A stretch of 64,000 nt of DNA, from NCBI GenBank assembly GCA_026874595.1, contig CM049318.1, positions 61,288,250 to 61,352,249 on the forward strand, given 5' to 3'. Made by a program: the position numbers and the translations under genes. Within the stretch, counting starts at the first letter, position 1. Every line of letters begins with the position of its first letter. Positions 1 to 11,746 of the stretch are shown piece by piece. The notes beneath the pieces are model-generated. The model did not search any database, had not been told where the DNA came from, and saw only the letters and a program-made list of their open reading frames with translations. Source of the DNA: Sipunculus nudus. Taxonomy: Eukaryota > Annelida > Sipuncula > Golfingiida > Sipunculidae.

Positions 1-734
1 CATAGATGAAGATGACGTGCCATTGCTTAAGCTCACAGGTTTGCCAAGAAACCAAATACATGGAAAGGCACACTTATGGCCATGTGGTGACTGTTTGTTT
101 TCAGCATGATGGTGTACTGGTTAGGGCTCTGGACTTGTGATAGCAAGATTGTGGATTCACATCTCGTTCTGACCGCCTTCCTTACTATGATACCTGGCCA
201 AAGTCTTTACCACAATGGTACACCCTCTCCATCCAGGAGTGAATGAGTACTGGTCATGGGTGGCAGGCAAATGTCGAAACAAATATTCTTCTAGCACATA
301 TTTTGGATGCTTGGATTATAACACTCCTCGAGCAGTGGTTATATACTGCAGTCGTTCTATTGTTTTAACCGCTGCTTCGTATAGCAAGATTCTCCAGGTT
401 TATTCATCAGGGCTGGCACAGGGTTGAGCATTGTAATCAGACCAATGAGATGGTTTATAGGGCATAGCATTTTGCATCGAAATCCCCAAGTTTTAAGCCT
501 GTGACACCCCACACTCATTGGTTTGATGCACAATGTGTTACCAGATAATGTGTTACCAGACAATTCTTGGCCCTGGTGGTGAAACCCTGAAAAACTTGCT
601 ACCCAAAGCAGCAGTTAAAGTGAAGGAGATCTTGATCAACTGCACTGTGTAAAGCAGTGTAAGGAGTGTATTGGCTGATATGTTCCCCAGGGGAGCTTGG
701 AAAAACTGCAAGTATGGACAGGCACAAAGACCAT
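1..734. other. Non-coding DNA, probably PNPO intron or intergenic
   Basis: I see no exon with splice sites and sustained coding here. Short open frames on both strands carry no recognisable motif. The stretch probably belongs to an upstream intron of the PNPO gene whose last exon lies at 3519, but no other PNPO exon is visible in the window. Confidence 0.4.
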
Positions 735-737
735 TAA

Positions 738-1199
738 AGGTGCTCATTCACCTACCTCTTGGAAAGAATTTATGTGAATTCATGCTTCCTCTGTGTATAT
801 ATAAATGATCTAAGGGTAGTTCTGGTCATGAAAAGTTCTTTTAAGGCCTTTGTGAAGGATATGAACTTGTATATCAACAACATGTTTGTTAACACAGCAA
901 TGTTGACAAACAAGAAAAACATGTAACTTAAGGTGGTAGGTTGCATATATATGGAGATAGAAAGGTCAGTTGTTGCAAAAGGCTATTTCCAAAGCTCTGG
1001 CCTATCTGACTTGCCACCAGATGCCCTTGTAGAATTTGTTAAGATTATTTAGGTGGGTTCCCATATATAATAAACACGTTGATATAAACAAAACAAGCAG
1101 CCTGTGTGCAGTGATATCCATGTTTTCTGGCCTATTTTTATGAAAGCTCCAAGGGATTACCTTCAGTTTATAAAGGTCACATAGGGGATTGGACCCATT
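738..1199 (+). mobile_element. 462-bp MITE, PIF/Harbinger-type, copy 1
   Basis: The element is flanked on both sides by TAA (735-737 and 1200-1202). It starts AGGTGCTCATTCA and ends with the near-complement GGATTGGACCCATT, giving terminal inverted repeats of about 14 bp. A second full-length copy of 463 bp in opposite orientation lies at 46609-47071, is similar throughout, and is also flanked by TAA. A 3-bp TWA duplication with short inverted repeats is typical of PIF/Harbinger elements. It has no coding capacity, so it is non-autonomous. The superfamily is inferred; the ends are read directly. Confidence 0.75.
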
Positions 1200-1202
1200 T
1201 AA

Positions 1203-2053
1203 GACCAGGTTTATAGATAAATCAAATTGGCATTAAGAGTGATATCAGACTATAAACCCAGGCCTTCCAATTGTCTCATCATGAGGAATTCATGTTTTGC
1301 ATCGTGGGGGGGGGGGGGGGGGGGGGGGAGGCTACAGACTTGAAATTTGACATGCCACTACATAAGGACAGGACTACATGTGATGCTTTCACTGTGACCT
1401 TATACATTTAAAAGGTGCACATCAGAAACATCAATTTTCACCCATAAAACCTTATAATATTTGCAGGACTCTTGTTATAACTCTTCAAACATAAACTCTG
1501 TGATTCTTAACAAAACCATTCAAGTTTCCATGACCTAAAAGTAGACAATTTTGAACTGAAATACAGTGTCTTTACCAAACCAAGTAGGAAATACATGTAT
1601 AAATTCGAAACCTCTGTAATGTGACCACCCTTTAGACTGAGCCACTGTAGACTGCCCACTATAAAGAGGTGCCCATTGTAGAGAGGTGCCCACTATATGG
1701 AGGTAATGGCCGCAATATAAATGATAATGAGGGGAAAAATAGGACTATCAAAACTGACTACTTTAATTTAAGAAGGAGGAGATGGCATATTTATTTATTA
1801 AGAAATATTTTAAGGAATGAATCATATTTCCTGTTTCATAAATACAAGCTTGATTTCAGGCATGTCAGACTGAACAGTTAATGACTTCCCATAATTGATG
1901 ACACAGAAAACCAGTCATCTGGTCACATACATATAGGCTTCTCTCCCAGTTTAATCAGAGAACAGGTCACCCAACGTTTAGTACCTATTTTAAGTCTGTG
2001 TAGATGGAAATAGTGTCACAGAATGAATAATGTGTTTAACTTGATAAGAGAAT
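1203..2053. other. Non-coding spacer with poly-G run
   Basis: No gene is seen. It contains an uninterrupted run of about 23 G at 1306-1328. Similar G or C homopolymers recur in the window, for example near 9090, 11020, 14505, 16370, 34785, 36455, 37840, 39380 and 53435. Confidence 0.4.
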
Positions 2054-2061
2054 ACTAGGAC

Positions 2062-2963
2062 TAGTGGTGGGCCGATCATCGAGTTTTTTCGAAAGTCAGT
2101 CGGTTTGCTGCAACTTTCAAGCGCTCGATTATGAAAGGCAACTATCGATTACATCATACTCATGATTGTTTTTACCAGAATGTCTATAAGTTATAGGCAA
2201 AAATTACTCTTCCATTTTTTACACTTTCCGCGCTTCATATAATGAGTCTGTGTTCCCAAATAACCTCCGTATATAACTGAGTATGACACGGCAGATGAGA
2301 GAACAGAGGACTTATTAAACCTCTGTGAACTTGCAGGGAGCTGCAGAATTGGCGGAGAGTTTTCTATCAAGATGTTCATTGCAAAATATGGGCGATATGG
2401 CGTAAAAATGGTCCATAATGCTCCAGGTCTATGCCAATTTTGCAAGATTCTCTTAGAAATAATCTTCTCAACTGATGTCAGGTGCCGCTGACGCATGAGT
2501 AATTATATTTTTAGCTTTCAATAACTAATTTTTTAATTTTTACTAAAATTTATGTGGGCCCGTAATTTTTCTGGCAGGCTTGTCAAACCAGTATGCATGT
2601 CGGCAGTCATAATAATTGTTATAAAATGAAAATCCAGGTAGTGAAGTTAAAATGATACGCCGGAGTATTCATGAGGGCCAGCAAGTAGATGTCCTGGACT
2701 GTGATTTAATTCTTGATTACTATAATTAATTAAAATGAAACTTTGAATAGCATATCTTAGTGATAAAAGGAAAATATGAAAAAGGCAAAAACTTCTTTTC
2801 GTCAAGTAGAATTACTAAGACATGCGGGTTGGGTTAAGAGAGTGCAGTTCCACAGACAATCGCACATTTCTTTATATATGTCTGAACCGATTAATAATCG
2901 ATCATCGATCGGTTTGCCCAAACCGATGATCGATTATGAAAAAGGAACCAACTCCCACCACTA
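2062..2963 (+). mobile_element. Non-autonomous hAT-like element
   Basis: A perfect 8-bp direct repeat, ACTAGGAC, flanks the element (2054-2061 and 2964-2971). The ends are inverted: TAGTGGTGGG at the left and CCCACCACTA at the right. Inside both ends are clustered GATCATCGAT-type palindromes. An 8-bp duplication and TAGTGGTGGG-type ends are characteristic of hAT transposons. The 902-bp body encodes nothing recognisable, so it must have been moved in trans. It sits in what is probably the last intron of the PNPO gene. Confidence 0.8.
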
Positions 2964-3518
2964 ACTAGGACTCAATTAAAACGTTATTGTTATTTGTTAT
3001 GCGACCCTGTGTATATGTAAGCACTGTCCTCACAATTGGGCTGAAGCTAGATTACGTCTATTTGGCAGTAATAGTATCATCTGGGTTAATTTATGCTGAC
3101 ATCATTGAGACACTTATATCAGTGTCTGAGTTTAGAGGTATGCTCATTTCTGTCACCCCAATCAGGAATACTCCTTGTGACGAAATGATGAAGTCATTTT
3201 ATGAATATGTTTCTATGAGGTCATGTGTGCATGTTGAACAAAACTGTCTGTAGCACGCGGTTGGAGAAAATGACTGGGGGGTTCTCTCAGAGAGAGACTC
3301 TCCCAGACCGCTTGTTGTTGAATAAAGACTTCTGTCGACAAACTGGTCCTTGAACATTGTCAGCAAAGCGCATCAGTAACTGTATATGATACAGGTGGGG
3401 ACTGTCCCAAACCTCAAGTTCTTATCACTTTATAGAGTAGCCCTCCTTTTGAAGGTCCCTCTAGGTTAGTTTGCATTGTACATGTATTTTTTTAACCATT
3501 GTCTTTTGTGTACTGTAG

Positions 3519-3684
3519 GGGTGGTTACAAGGTTGTTCCACAAAGGATAGAATTCTGGCAAGGTCAGACAAACAGGGTGCATGACCGAATCCTCTTCCGT
3601 AGGAGAAAAGACGATGAAACCATTGATCCAGAAATGACGCGTATTGGAGAAGATGGATGGGTCTATGAAAGACTGTCTCCTTAA
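3519..3684 (+). CDS. PNPO: Pyridoxamine 5'-phosphate oxidase, last exon (partial gene)
   Basis: Terminal exon of the FMN-dependent oxidase that converts pyridoxine or pyridoxamine 5'-phosphate to pyridoxal 5'-phosphate, the last step of vitamin B6 salvage. The exon starts after the acceptor TACTGTAG at 3518, which leaves a split Trp-Gly codon. The translation includes [25 protein letters not shown] and the ending GWVYERLSP before TAA at 3682. The EFWQGQ.NR.HDR block and the C-terminal W.YERL.P are hallmarks of the PNPO C-terminal dimerisation region and FMN site. About 54 residues are present of roughly 260 usual for the family; the rest lies in exons upstream that I could not find, possibly before the window. 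Two AATAAA signals follow. Confidence 0.9.
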
Positions 3685-3687
3685 AAA

Positions 3688-3984
3688 AATAAAATAAAAA
3701 TGAACTTAAACATATGTTCTCTCACATCTTGGAAATGTACAGTGATAGGAGGTGGTGTATATTCTACTGGTAACCAAGTTTGTAGTTGTTGCTTGGTCAG
3801 GGCTTAGGGTTGGGGTTTGCTCCAGTATAAAGATTGCAACTTCTTCGTGGTGAAATAACATTCTTTATTTCTTATAAATGTACAAGCTTGTATTGCCTGA
3901 ACAACTGGGTTCAGGTCTCTAAGTGTCCCCTGCCTCACTTTCACTTTCTTTTATACATTCATTAATGTAAGAATGACCAATAAA
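3688..3984 (+). terminator. Candidate PNPO polyadenylation signals
   Basis: An AATAAA hexamer begins 4 bases after the PNPO stop (3688-3693, overlapping another at 3693). A second isolated AATAAA lies at 3979-3984. The first would give almost no 3' UTR, so the second is the more plausible main signal. Position is the only evidence. Confidence 0.4.
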
Positions 3985-4154
3985 ATTACAGCATATAAAT
4001 TGAATTTTACTAATGACAAGAGTGAACCGGGACTGTTTATAGTATTTAACACGTTATGATGTGCTTGACTGTCGATGCCAGTTCAAGTAACCACTTGTTG
4101 CAGCCAGGGATTAATTAATTAAGAGAGATCATCAGAGATACCATACATGCAAAG

Positions 4155-4455
4155 CCCTGGACAGCAGAGTGGATAAACGCTCGGCCTTTCCGCTGGCGAC
4201 CCAGATTCGATCCTAGGTACTGCCATGAGAGTGGGTTGTAATGGCTTGTCCAAGGTCAGTGGTTCTCTCCAGGTTCTCTGGTTTCCTCCACCTCTCTCAC
4301 TACGATCTTCAAATCTATCATTATCTTCTATTTTCGCTTTAAATATCTAACTGTATACCGACTTGATTTGTCTTTGCTGAGGTAGCCAGTGCATGCCAGA
4401 TTTCCTGGGACCTGTGACTGGCTCAAGTACCGACTTCACTTTCAGTCAGTCAGTC
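4155..4455 (+). mobile_element. tRNA-derived SINE (MetaSINE-like)
   Basis: The head resembles a tRNA gene with a split pol III promoter: an A-box-like GTGGATAAACGCTCGG near 4169 and a B-box-like GATTCGATCC about 30 bases further on. It is followed by a pyrimidine-rich block, CTCTCCAGGTTCTCTGGTTTCCTCCACC, which resembles the conserved central domain of animal MetaSINEs. It ends in short CAGT repeats. It does not fold as a complete tRNA. No clear target duplication was found. Confidence 0.6.
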
Positions 4456-5282
4456 ATACATGCCAAGCCAAATGAATACATGAATTATCATGACAAATTT
4501 TAGAGGCTATTGATGAGATCTGGAAGTGTAAAGAAACGCACTTGTAATTGCTAGATAAATCAACATCAGTTGTTCATATGTTGGCACCTGATAGACACAA
4601 AATTACATTAAGTTCCCTATTGCACCAAGACTTGATTGACTTCCAGTATAATACATTGAACAGACATATAAAAATAATTACAATTACATATTACTTTTAA
4701 CAAAAATTATGTCACCAGTTTCACTTGCTTCAGTTTTTCTTTAATATTTTATGAACTGCTGCTCTGGGACCCAATGTTATTAACATATTCTTAAAGCTGA
4801 AAGTGTGCTTTACATTTTGATGTTTGCAAAACTTGAGTCTTTGAGGACGGGCATATTTTTTCTAGATTTTAAATTATTTATGCATTTCACTGAAAAATTA
4901 TATATTCAAGCATACCAGTGTATGATTGAGAATAACTTTCATAACAGACCAAAAGTTCAGGGGTAGCCAAAAGGATCTTAAATTTTCTGTCAGCTGGTCT
5001 TGAAAAGGTCTTAAACTTGCTTTGCCAAGTGGTGCAGGAACACTATTATCACATAAAGTAAACAGAATATACAAAAAAAAAATTAGAACATGAATAAATA
5101 ACATTACAAAAAAAATAAAAAAAGAAGAAAAAAGGAAACAAATGATAATATATGATATATACGTTCAAAAATATCAACAAAAGAAAACCATCATTTTAAC
5201 CTTATAGGCCCTATACATACACAAAGGATTAATAAATATAAAAGTTAATAAATACACATATATGCATATACATGCATATACT

Positions 5283-5346
<64 letters not shown>

Positions 5347-5448
5347 CATAAAAAACATTTTATATATAAACAAATGTGTCAATTTAATACAGTTTATGTG
5401 AAGCTTTACATATTAAACACTCTTCCTGTATACTAATTACTTAACTTT

Positions 5449-5489
<41 letters not shown>

Positions 5490-5779
5490 AAAATTGTTCT
5501 ACCTAGCATTCCAAGAACTATTGAGCGCAGCTTCCTGCAGATGGTCCGCGTGGTAAGCTTGCCAAACGGAGCCCAACAGTGCAGAATAGCATGGTACCTT
5601 ATTTATTTTTATGTATTCATATACATAGATATACACATACATATATATATATATATACTTATACATGTACATTTATTTCTTTATTAGTTGAACAAAGTAT
5701 ATAGTCTCATTCATATATTGAAAATTACAATCAAACATTACATGTATATTTAAGAAAGATAATCAATTTTATTTTATTT
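4456..5779. other. AT-rich non-coding DNA with TA microsatellites
   Basis: No gene is seen. Long (TA)n tracts occupy about 5287-5341 and 5452-5484, with a degenerate (TA/CA) tract near 5630-5660. The open frame over 5448-5687 is an artefact of the (TA)n runs. Confidence 0.5.
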
Positions 5780-6097
5780 TTAAATTACAATAGAATTATA
5801 TCTCTTCTTGAAGGCATAATGTTCAAATGCTGCGTAAACTATTAAAAATAGCAGGACATAAGAGATATGAAAGAAAATCTGAAATGAAATATCTCTCAGT
5901 TCATTGTATAAAGGACATTTCATTATGAAGTGATATTCATTTTCAACTACAGATTCCCTCAGTTTCAAGCAATAATTACAGTTTCTTTGTGTCCAGTGTA
6001 TATTTTCATGTCTTCCTTTCTCAGTTTGTAAATTATGTTAAGAGCATCTTAACCGAGCTAAACTTATCAGATGCCGACTATAATTTTTAACAATATT

Positions 6098-7278
6098 GTA
6101 TCTGCCAAAACAAAGTTTTGCGGATACTATGTTTTTGACCGGGTTCCGCCGCCGCTGCGTTCATTCAGGAGAACTACTGTGAGACTACTGGACCGATTTT
6201 TCCAAAACTTGCACCAATTATCGGGTCAAATGTGAACTAGTGCCTAACTATTTTGCGTTGACCTCTGGCCTTTCCGCTCTCCAGTGCGTCTATCTGTGTG
6301 TCTGTTTTGACATATTAATCCAAATATCTTCGAACTCGTTTGACTAATCAGGAAAAAAAAAATTACACAAATGTAGCCCTTGGATAGCTTTATAATATAC
6401 ACAAAAAAGGTGGCGCCACCTGCAGCTATTTTTGCACAGCGTCCCTCTTTTCGTCTGCCTTGGGTTAAAATCTCTCATATCACGGCAGTGGTTTGACTTA
6501 TTCACCTGAAATTTGGCATGCGTATACATCTTTAATAGCTTTCTTGATTTTATGACAGGTGGCGCCCCCTTCATTCATGTTAATGCTGCAGACATCCATA
6601 CGTATATCTCCAGGCTGGTTTGACGTATTTTCCTGAAGATTTGCATGTGTTTAGATCTCACAAAGCTCTTTATCTTACACAAAAAATGCTGGCGCCACCT
6701 GCAACCATTTTTGCACAGCGTCCATCAGTTCGTTGGACTTGGGTTAAAATCACTCGTATCTCAGCAGTGGTTCGACTTATTCAACTGAAATTTGCCATGC
6801 TCATACATCCTGGACATCTTTCTTGATTTTAAGACAGATAACGCCACCTACATTCACGTTTATGCTGCAGATATCCATGCTAATATCTCCGGACTGGTTT
6901 GACATACCTACCTGCTGTGATGTATGTGTTTGGATCTCACATAGCTCTTTGTCATACAAGAAACTGGTGGCGCCACCTGCAACAATTTTTGCACAGACTC
7001 TATCTGTCTTCTGCTGTGGGATAAAATCACTTTTATCTCGGCAGTGGTTTAACTTTTCCAACTGAAATTTTACATGTGTATTTATCTTGGATAGTTTTTC
7101 ATTGAAATGCTAACAGGTGGCGCCACCTACCATCATGTTTACGTGACAAACCATCCATGCTTATATGTAACACCTCTAACTCTGTTTCCCCTTGCCACCC
7201 AATCTATGCCTCACTTCACCAGTCTTACTCTGATTTTGGCGGATACACATAGTTGCTTGTCGACTACCCGTATTCTAG
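6098..7278 (-). mobile_element. Hairpin element, GTATCCGCC family, copy 1
   Basis: The element is flanked by TT (6096-6097 and 7279-7280). Its left end is a palindrome, GTATCTGCCAAAAC then GTTTTGCGGATAC, and a third half of the palindrome, TTTTGGCGGATAC, lies near the right end, which finishes TTCTAG. The core is three diverged tandem units of about 285 bp, each with GGTGGCGCCACC-type palindromes and the block GCAGTGGTTTGACTTATTC. If the element and one TT are removed, the LINE frame continues through SKELYLNIVKNY. A longer copy lies at 47386-48886. The design resembles non-autonomous Helentron-type (pearl/HINE) elements. Confidence 0.65.
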
Positions 7279-7466
7279 TTCAAATACAGTTCCTTAGAAA
7301 GAAGCGATTTAAATACAGAGTATGTTTCCAAATGCCTGTTATTTTACATGTTACTAATTCATTCTTGAAAACAGATGTCTTCGAGTCTCTGCTGTAACTT
7401 CAAGAGAAACAATTTTGTATATCCTATATCTTGAAGTATCCAAATTCAAGTGAAAACAGTGCAATT

Positions 7467-8058
7467 TTTATACACCCGTCTAATTACGAGTGTATTATGG
7501 CAACCCACCCTCTGTCCGTCCGTTAACGTTTAGTGTCGCCGCGATAACGTACCAGGGCTGTGATGGATTTTCGCGAAACTCATCTTAACTACTTACCTAC
7601 AGAATATCAGTCTCAAGTTCTATGATGGGTAACGTCCATGTTATTTAATAAGGTCACGGGTCAATCGGTTGCTTTTGGGCTAAAGAATATGAAGGGTTTT
7701 GATAAAACTAAAAAAAAAAAGCTTTAAAAAAGCACAACTTCAGAGGGACCTTGGTGACTTACCAAAATCATATGGATTTTCATGAAACTAATTATACATA
7801 TTTACCCATAGACTTTCTCACCTGATTTACATTCTTATCAAAATTCACTCATAAATAATGAGGTGAGAGGTCACCGCACATTGAAGGTCCCCTGGTGACT
7901 TACAAAAATCCCGTAGATTTACATGAAACTCATTATACATATTTACCAGTAGACTTTCTCACCTGATTAACAGTCTCATCAAAATCCACGCATATTTAAT
8001 GAGGTCAGAGGTCACCAGATACACGACGGGTGTATTATGCATGTTTGCGATGCTCTTG
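7467..8058 (-). mobile_element. Hairpin element, ATACACCCGT family
   Basis: Flanked by TT (7465-7466 and 8059-8060). The left end is TTT followed by an imperfect palindrome ATACACCCGT...ACGAGTGTAT, then a short CTGTCCGTCCG tract. The inverted half GACGGGTGTAT recurs near the right end, which finishes GCTCTTG. The core holds two diverged units with GACTTAC.AAAATC and AGACTTTCTCACCTGATT. With element and one TT removed, the LINE frame continues through NMINKIKLHCFHLNLDTS, which supports these exact ends. It is non-coding. Confidence 0.65.
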
Positions 8059-8541
8059 TTAATTTTGTTGATCATGTTTTTCTCCATAATCCATCAAGAC
8101 GATATAAAACGATATAAAATTGTTTTGGATATCTGTTGAGTCATCCTTAATAATCTTGGTAAATATGTGATAAATCTCGATAAATGACAAGTTTCAATGG
8201 CCACCGTCCAAATTCACCAAGTGCCGCAGCAGTTGGTGATGAAGAATTTATCTTAAGAATATATTTACTGATATTGTTTAACTTTGTACTGATTCAATAT
8301 TATCACAGTTTTCATGTCCCCATAATTCATTGCCATAACACAAGTTTGGATCAACAGTTCTATCAAAAAGAAAAAAAAATGACCGATCTGTTGTTAGGAA
8401 TTTATATTTACTAATAAACTGATTATTTATAATGACTGCTTTATTTGCTTGATTTACTTGCTGTTGTTTCATTATGGACCGTTTAAGAAGACTAGTAAAA
8501 AAATTCCCCCAAGTGTCTGTAACTGCTAACTACTTCGAGTT

Positions 8542-9811
8542 TTTAGCTCAGCTGACTGTAGGTCATCTGAACTATAGCGATCACCCTTTGTCCGTCTGTC
8601 CGTCCGGCCGTCTGTCCGTTAACAGGGCACAAATCGTAAACGCTGGACCTGGAATCTTCTAACTTGACATCCAGGGAGGTCAATAAAAATTCTCTTTGAA
8701 AACCTGGAATTAGGTCTCTGTTACCCATATTCTTCAAGCTATGGGGCTCCGAAGTACCCCCCCCCCCCACCCACCCCCCAGAATAATGGAAAATTTGATA
8801 CAAAAGCTCAAGTATTTGAACAACTAATTCATTGATCACCATGATTCTTTGCAAAGATATTGACCATGGAGTGCAAGCTGGTGGCGCTACCTGTATTTTT
8901 TTTAACGATTTTTTTTTTATATTTTTGATACCTTAAAAGATGCGGTCAACTGTTAACAGGGCACAAATCATAACAACTAGGCCTAGAATCTTCCCTCTTA
9001 GTATGCAGGGAGGCCCATAAAAAGTGTCCTTGGAAACACAAAATTAGGTCTCTGTTACCCATATTCTTCAAGCTATGGGGCTCCGAAGTAACCCCCCCCC
9101 CCCCCAGAATAATCGAAAATTTGATACCAAAGCTCCAGTTTCTGAACAACTAATGCATGGATCACCATGATTCTTTGCATAGATATTGATCATAAAGTGT
9201 TTCATCAGTTTCTGCAGACTTGTAGCGCCACCTGTATTTTTTCGATTTTTTACGATATTTTTTCACTATTTTTGAGACCTTAAAAGATGCCGTCATCTGA
9301 TAATAGGGCACAAATCGTAATAACTAGACCTAGAATCTTCTTTCTTGTCACGCTGGAAGGCCAATGAAAATCTTCTTGGAAACCTGAAATTAGGTCTCTG
9401 TCACCCATATTGTCTGAGCTATGAGGCTCGGAAATACCCTCCAGAATAATTGAAAATGTGATACCAAAGTAGGAGATAAATCATAACCATAGGGCCCAGA
9501 ATCTTCTAACTTGACATCCTGAGATTTCCTCAAAAGTTTTCCCCAGAAACCTGAAATTGGGTCACAGTGACCTATATTCTTAGATATGCGTATGTTTGAG
9601 CACCCCACAAATAATGCAAAATACACACGAATTGCCAGATTCCTCATGAAAGGCTGGTTAGATTGTCATCAGATTTGTTGCGCTTATGGGTCTTGATGAA
9701 CTTAAGCTAATATGCATGAACAATGATGCCATCTATCTTAATTGGTTGTCTGTACAAGGACATATTATCAACATGTCAATCGGCTGAGCGTCATGACCCA
9801 GGGGTCACTTG
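8542..9811 (-). mobile_element. Hairpin element, AGCTCAGCTGA family, in LINE
   Basis: Flanked by TT (8540-8541 and 9812-9813). It begins TTTAGCTCAGCTGACTGTAGG with the hairpin partner GTCATCTGAACTAT, then CTGTCCGTCCG repeats. It ends GGCTGAGCGTCATGACCC...CACTTG. The core is about three diverged units of roughly 350 bp built around ACAGGGCACAAATCGTAA and GGTCTCTGTTACCCATATTC, interrupted by C homopolymers. Removing it and one TT rejoins the LINE frame as YFKQLEVVSSYRHLGE. It has the same end design as the 2.6-kb element at 40587-43202 but a different core. Confidence 0.65.
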
Positions 9812-10149
9812 TTGTTTAAAATACTATTTTTCATAATTTCTTAAGATTCCTCCATTTCTAAATTCTACAGTTTTTGTTCTATCTACATTAAATTTCATCC
9901 AATAAGCATCACAAAAAGTTTCTAATTTACTAATTTTAAGACTTTAATATTTCAACTGGATCTGTAAAACATACATCATATGCGAACATTTGCATTAAAA
10001 GTGAATTTGCTTCCGGGCTTATATACCTAGTAATTTCTTCTTCAGAATGCAAAGCACCGTATAATTCATTCAGAATAATTGTGAATAACAAGGAACTTAC
10101 CATACAACCCTGTCTTGTTCATACAGTACATGCAAAATAATCAAATTAA

Positions 10150-10414
10150 CCTTTACTGTTTACAGGCCACTAAAGAGCACTCAAAATATGCAACTACAAT
10201 GCCATGATATGTGGGGATTCTTTCAGGACAAAAATATTGCATATTATTTCTAAGTTTCAATGATTTTCAATGATCTTTAGCAAACCCTCATAGTTGGAAC
10301 GGTTGAAAATTTGATAAAGATACAAAAAAGCCTGAAAAGATATTGCTGTTAGTGTAAATTTAAATGGGGTCAGAATTGGTTGGAAATCTAAAAATAAATA
10401 TAAACAGGAAAGGG
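10150..10414. mobile_element. piggyBac-type MITE in LINE relic
   Basis: TTAA flanks both ends (10146-10149 and 10415-10418). The ends are inverted: CCTTTACTGTTTA at the left and TAAACAGGAAAGGG at the right. TTAA duplication with CCCTTT-type ends is typical of piggyBac elements. It is 265 bp and non-coding. It interrupts the LINE reverse transcriptase between the NGL and TRQGC motifs. The LINE frame does not rejoin exactly here, consistent with the age of the LINE. Confidence 0.6.
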
Positions 10415-10992
10415 TTAAACCATTACAAGTTAACACACAAGACTTCAATTTGAATACATATATTTCAAGATGTTATGTATTTTACCTCTAATGCGTATTT
10501 TATGAAGAACATGAATTAATAACCGGTGCTGAATACAATCGAAAGCTTTAGAGAAATCTATAAATATTGCAGAAAATCTGTCTTTATTCATTGATGAATA
10601 AGATTCGGTTAGTGCCATCAGAGTTAGCATGTTGTCCATTGTGCTATAATTTCTTTGATAACCAGCTTGTTGTCCTTGTGATTTTCAGCTCGTAACATAA
10701 ATCTTTAATTGTTGTCGTGTGTGGTCTTCATGGGATTCAAAGATTTACAATAAAAACCACGGGTGTTGTGATATTTGTATCTCGAATATGTATATTCAAC
10801 ATGATCATATACAAGTTCAGAAAGCCATCTACATTTTCAGTCCAGCAATCTCACATTGTTTTAGATTTAGTCTTCAGTATATGGCCGTCAACATCTACCA
10901 CGGGCGTAATGCTCAAGAAGTCAAGTACACCAGGGCCCTGCAAGGAACGAGTTAGGACAAAATATCGCAATGTCAGATCGATTCTTATACTG

Positions 10993-11131
10993 CAAAGCGG
11001 ATCCAGGGGGTCCGGACCCCCCCCCCCCCCCTTTTTTTTTTTTTTGCAGGACCTGTGACTTTTTTTTAGGTTTTGTCATAATTCCTCTAGGATAGGACCC
11101 TTCCTTTTCCTAAATCCTGGATCCGTCCCTG
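10993..11131 (+). mobile_element. Short GGATCC-type MITE, copy 1
   Basis: The ends are inverted: CAAAGCGGATCCAGG and CCTGGATCCGTCCCTG. Internal GGTCCGGACCCC, TTTTAGG and poly-C/poly-T tracts are shared with a related copy at 11747-11940. No convincing target duplication was found, so the superfamily is not assigned; CAGGGGCGGATCC-type ends are common in hAT MITEs. Confidence 0.4.
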
Positions 11132-11746
11132 TAATGCGCAATTTTTCCCAGCCTTTAAAAAAAATCCAAGTTTATCAAGTCATTCTATATTGATACGTGA
11201 CTTGTCATCCGCCTAGACCAGTGTATATTTCAAGTCCATAAATTTTAAGAACTGCACAAAATTCATTAAGCCACTATTGATAAATAATCTCCACCTAGAA
11301 AGCAGTCGCAATCAAAAGATAGGCGCTCTCCATAAATCCGCCAGTGCAGCCTGAGGCTTATCCGGAAAGGTGCATGGTAGCACAGGATGAAAATCAAACA
11401 CGTTTTGGACACGGGCGGAGCAGACGAAAGAGGCAATGAGTATAAAACAATGTTGTAGTCTAGTTCACTCTGTTCAAACCAGAGTCCTTAAGATTGGAGT
11501 TCAAGTCTGCCTTCTTCGATTCTGAATATTTTAGAAACCGAGTTCACGTCCGAGTCCAATTAAAAATAAAAAATGAAATGGAAATTTGAGATGATTAAAT
11601 TATTTCTATAGGTCCATTCTTTTTGGACATTCAAGAGGGAATTCAGTATTGACCTATCCAGTTGAGTTTGAAATATTCTCCGAATTGTTTGTAAATATCT
11701 TATTCTTTGTGGTGTTTCCAACTATTTCACGTCAGACCTGTGGTCC
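11132..11746. other. Non-coding DNA
   Basis: No gene, repeat or RNA that I can support. Confidence 0.4.

Larger units (their letters stand above)
5780..10690 (-). pseudogene. Non-LTR retrotransposon (LINE) ORF2 relic, multiply interrupted
   Basis: One decayed LINE polyprotein can be followed on the minus strand through five segments. 10690-10415 holds the start of reverse transcriptase, with IFIDFSKAFDCIQHRLL. 10149-9814 holds TRQGCMVSSLLFT and a mutated catalytic motif, FAYDV for FADDV. 8539-8061 holds YRHLGE and YGNELWGHENCDNIE. 7464-7281 holds DTSRYRIYK. 6095-5780 holds the C-terminal zinc-knuckle-like region CNYC...VENEYHF..KCPLYNELR. The intervening DNA is later insertions. Stops and frameshifts are frequent, so it is dead, and it is 5'-truncated near 10690. 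The motifs are typical of jockey/CR1/RTE-type LINEs; I do not assign a clade. Confidence 0.75.

Noticed and set aside
1-3518. Further PNPO exons
   Set aside because: I looked for the FMN-binding and substrate-binding motifs on the plus strand and found none with splice sites.
4155-4230. tRNA gene
   Set aside because: Box A and B-like motifs are present but acceptor and anticodon stems do not form; the downstream SINE body explains it.
5448-5687. Ile-Tyr-rich open frames (also near 14600-15130, 17545-17806, 26947-27141 and 29792-29980)
   Set aside because: They are translations of (TA)n microsatellites.
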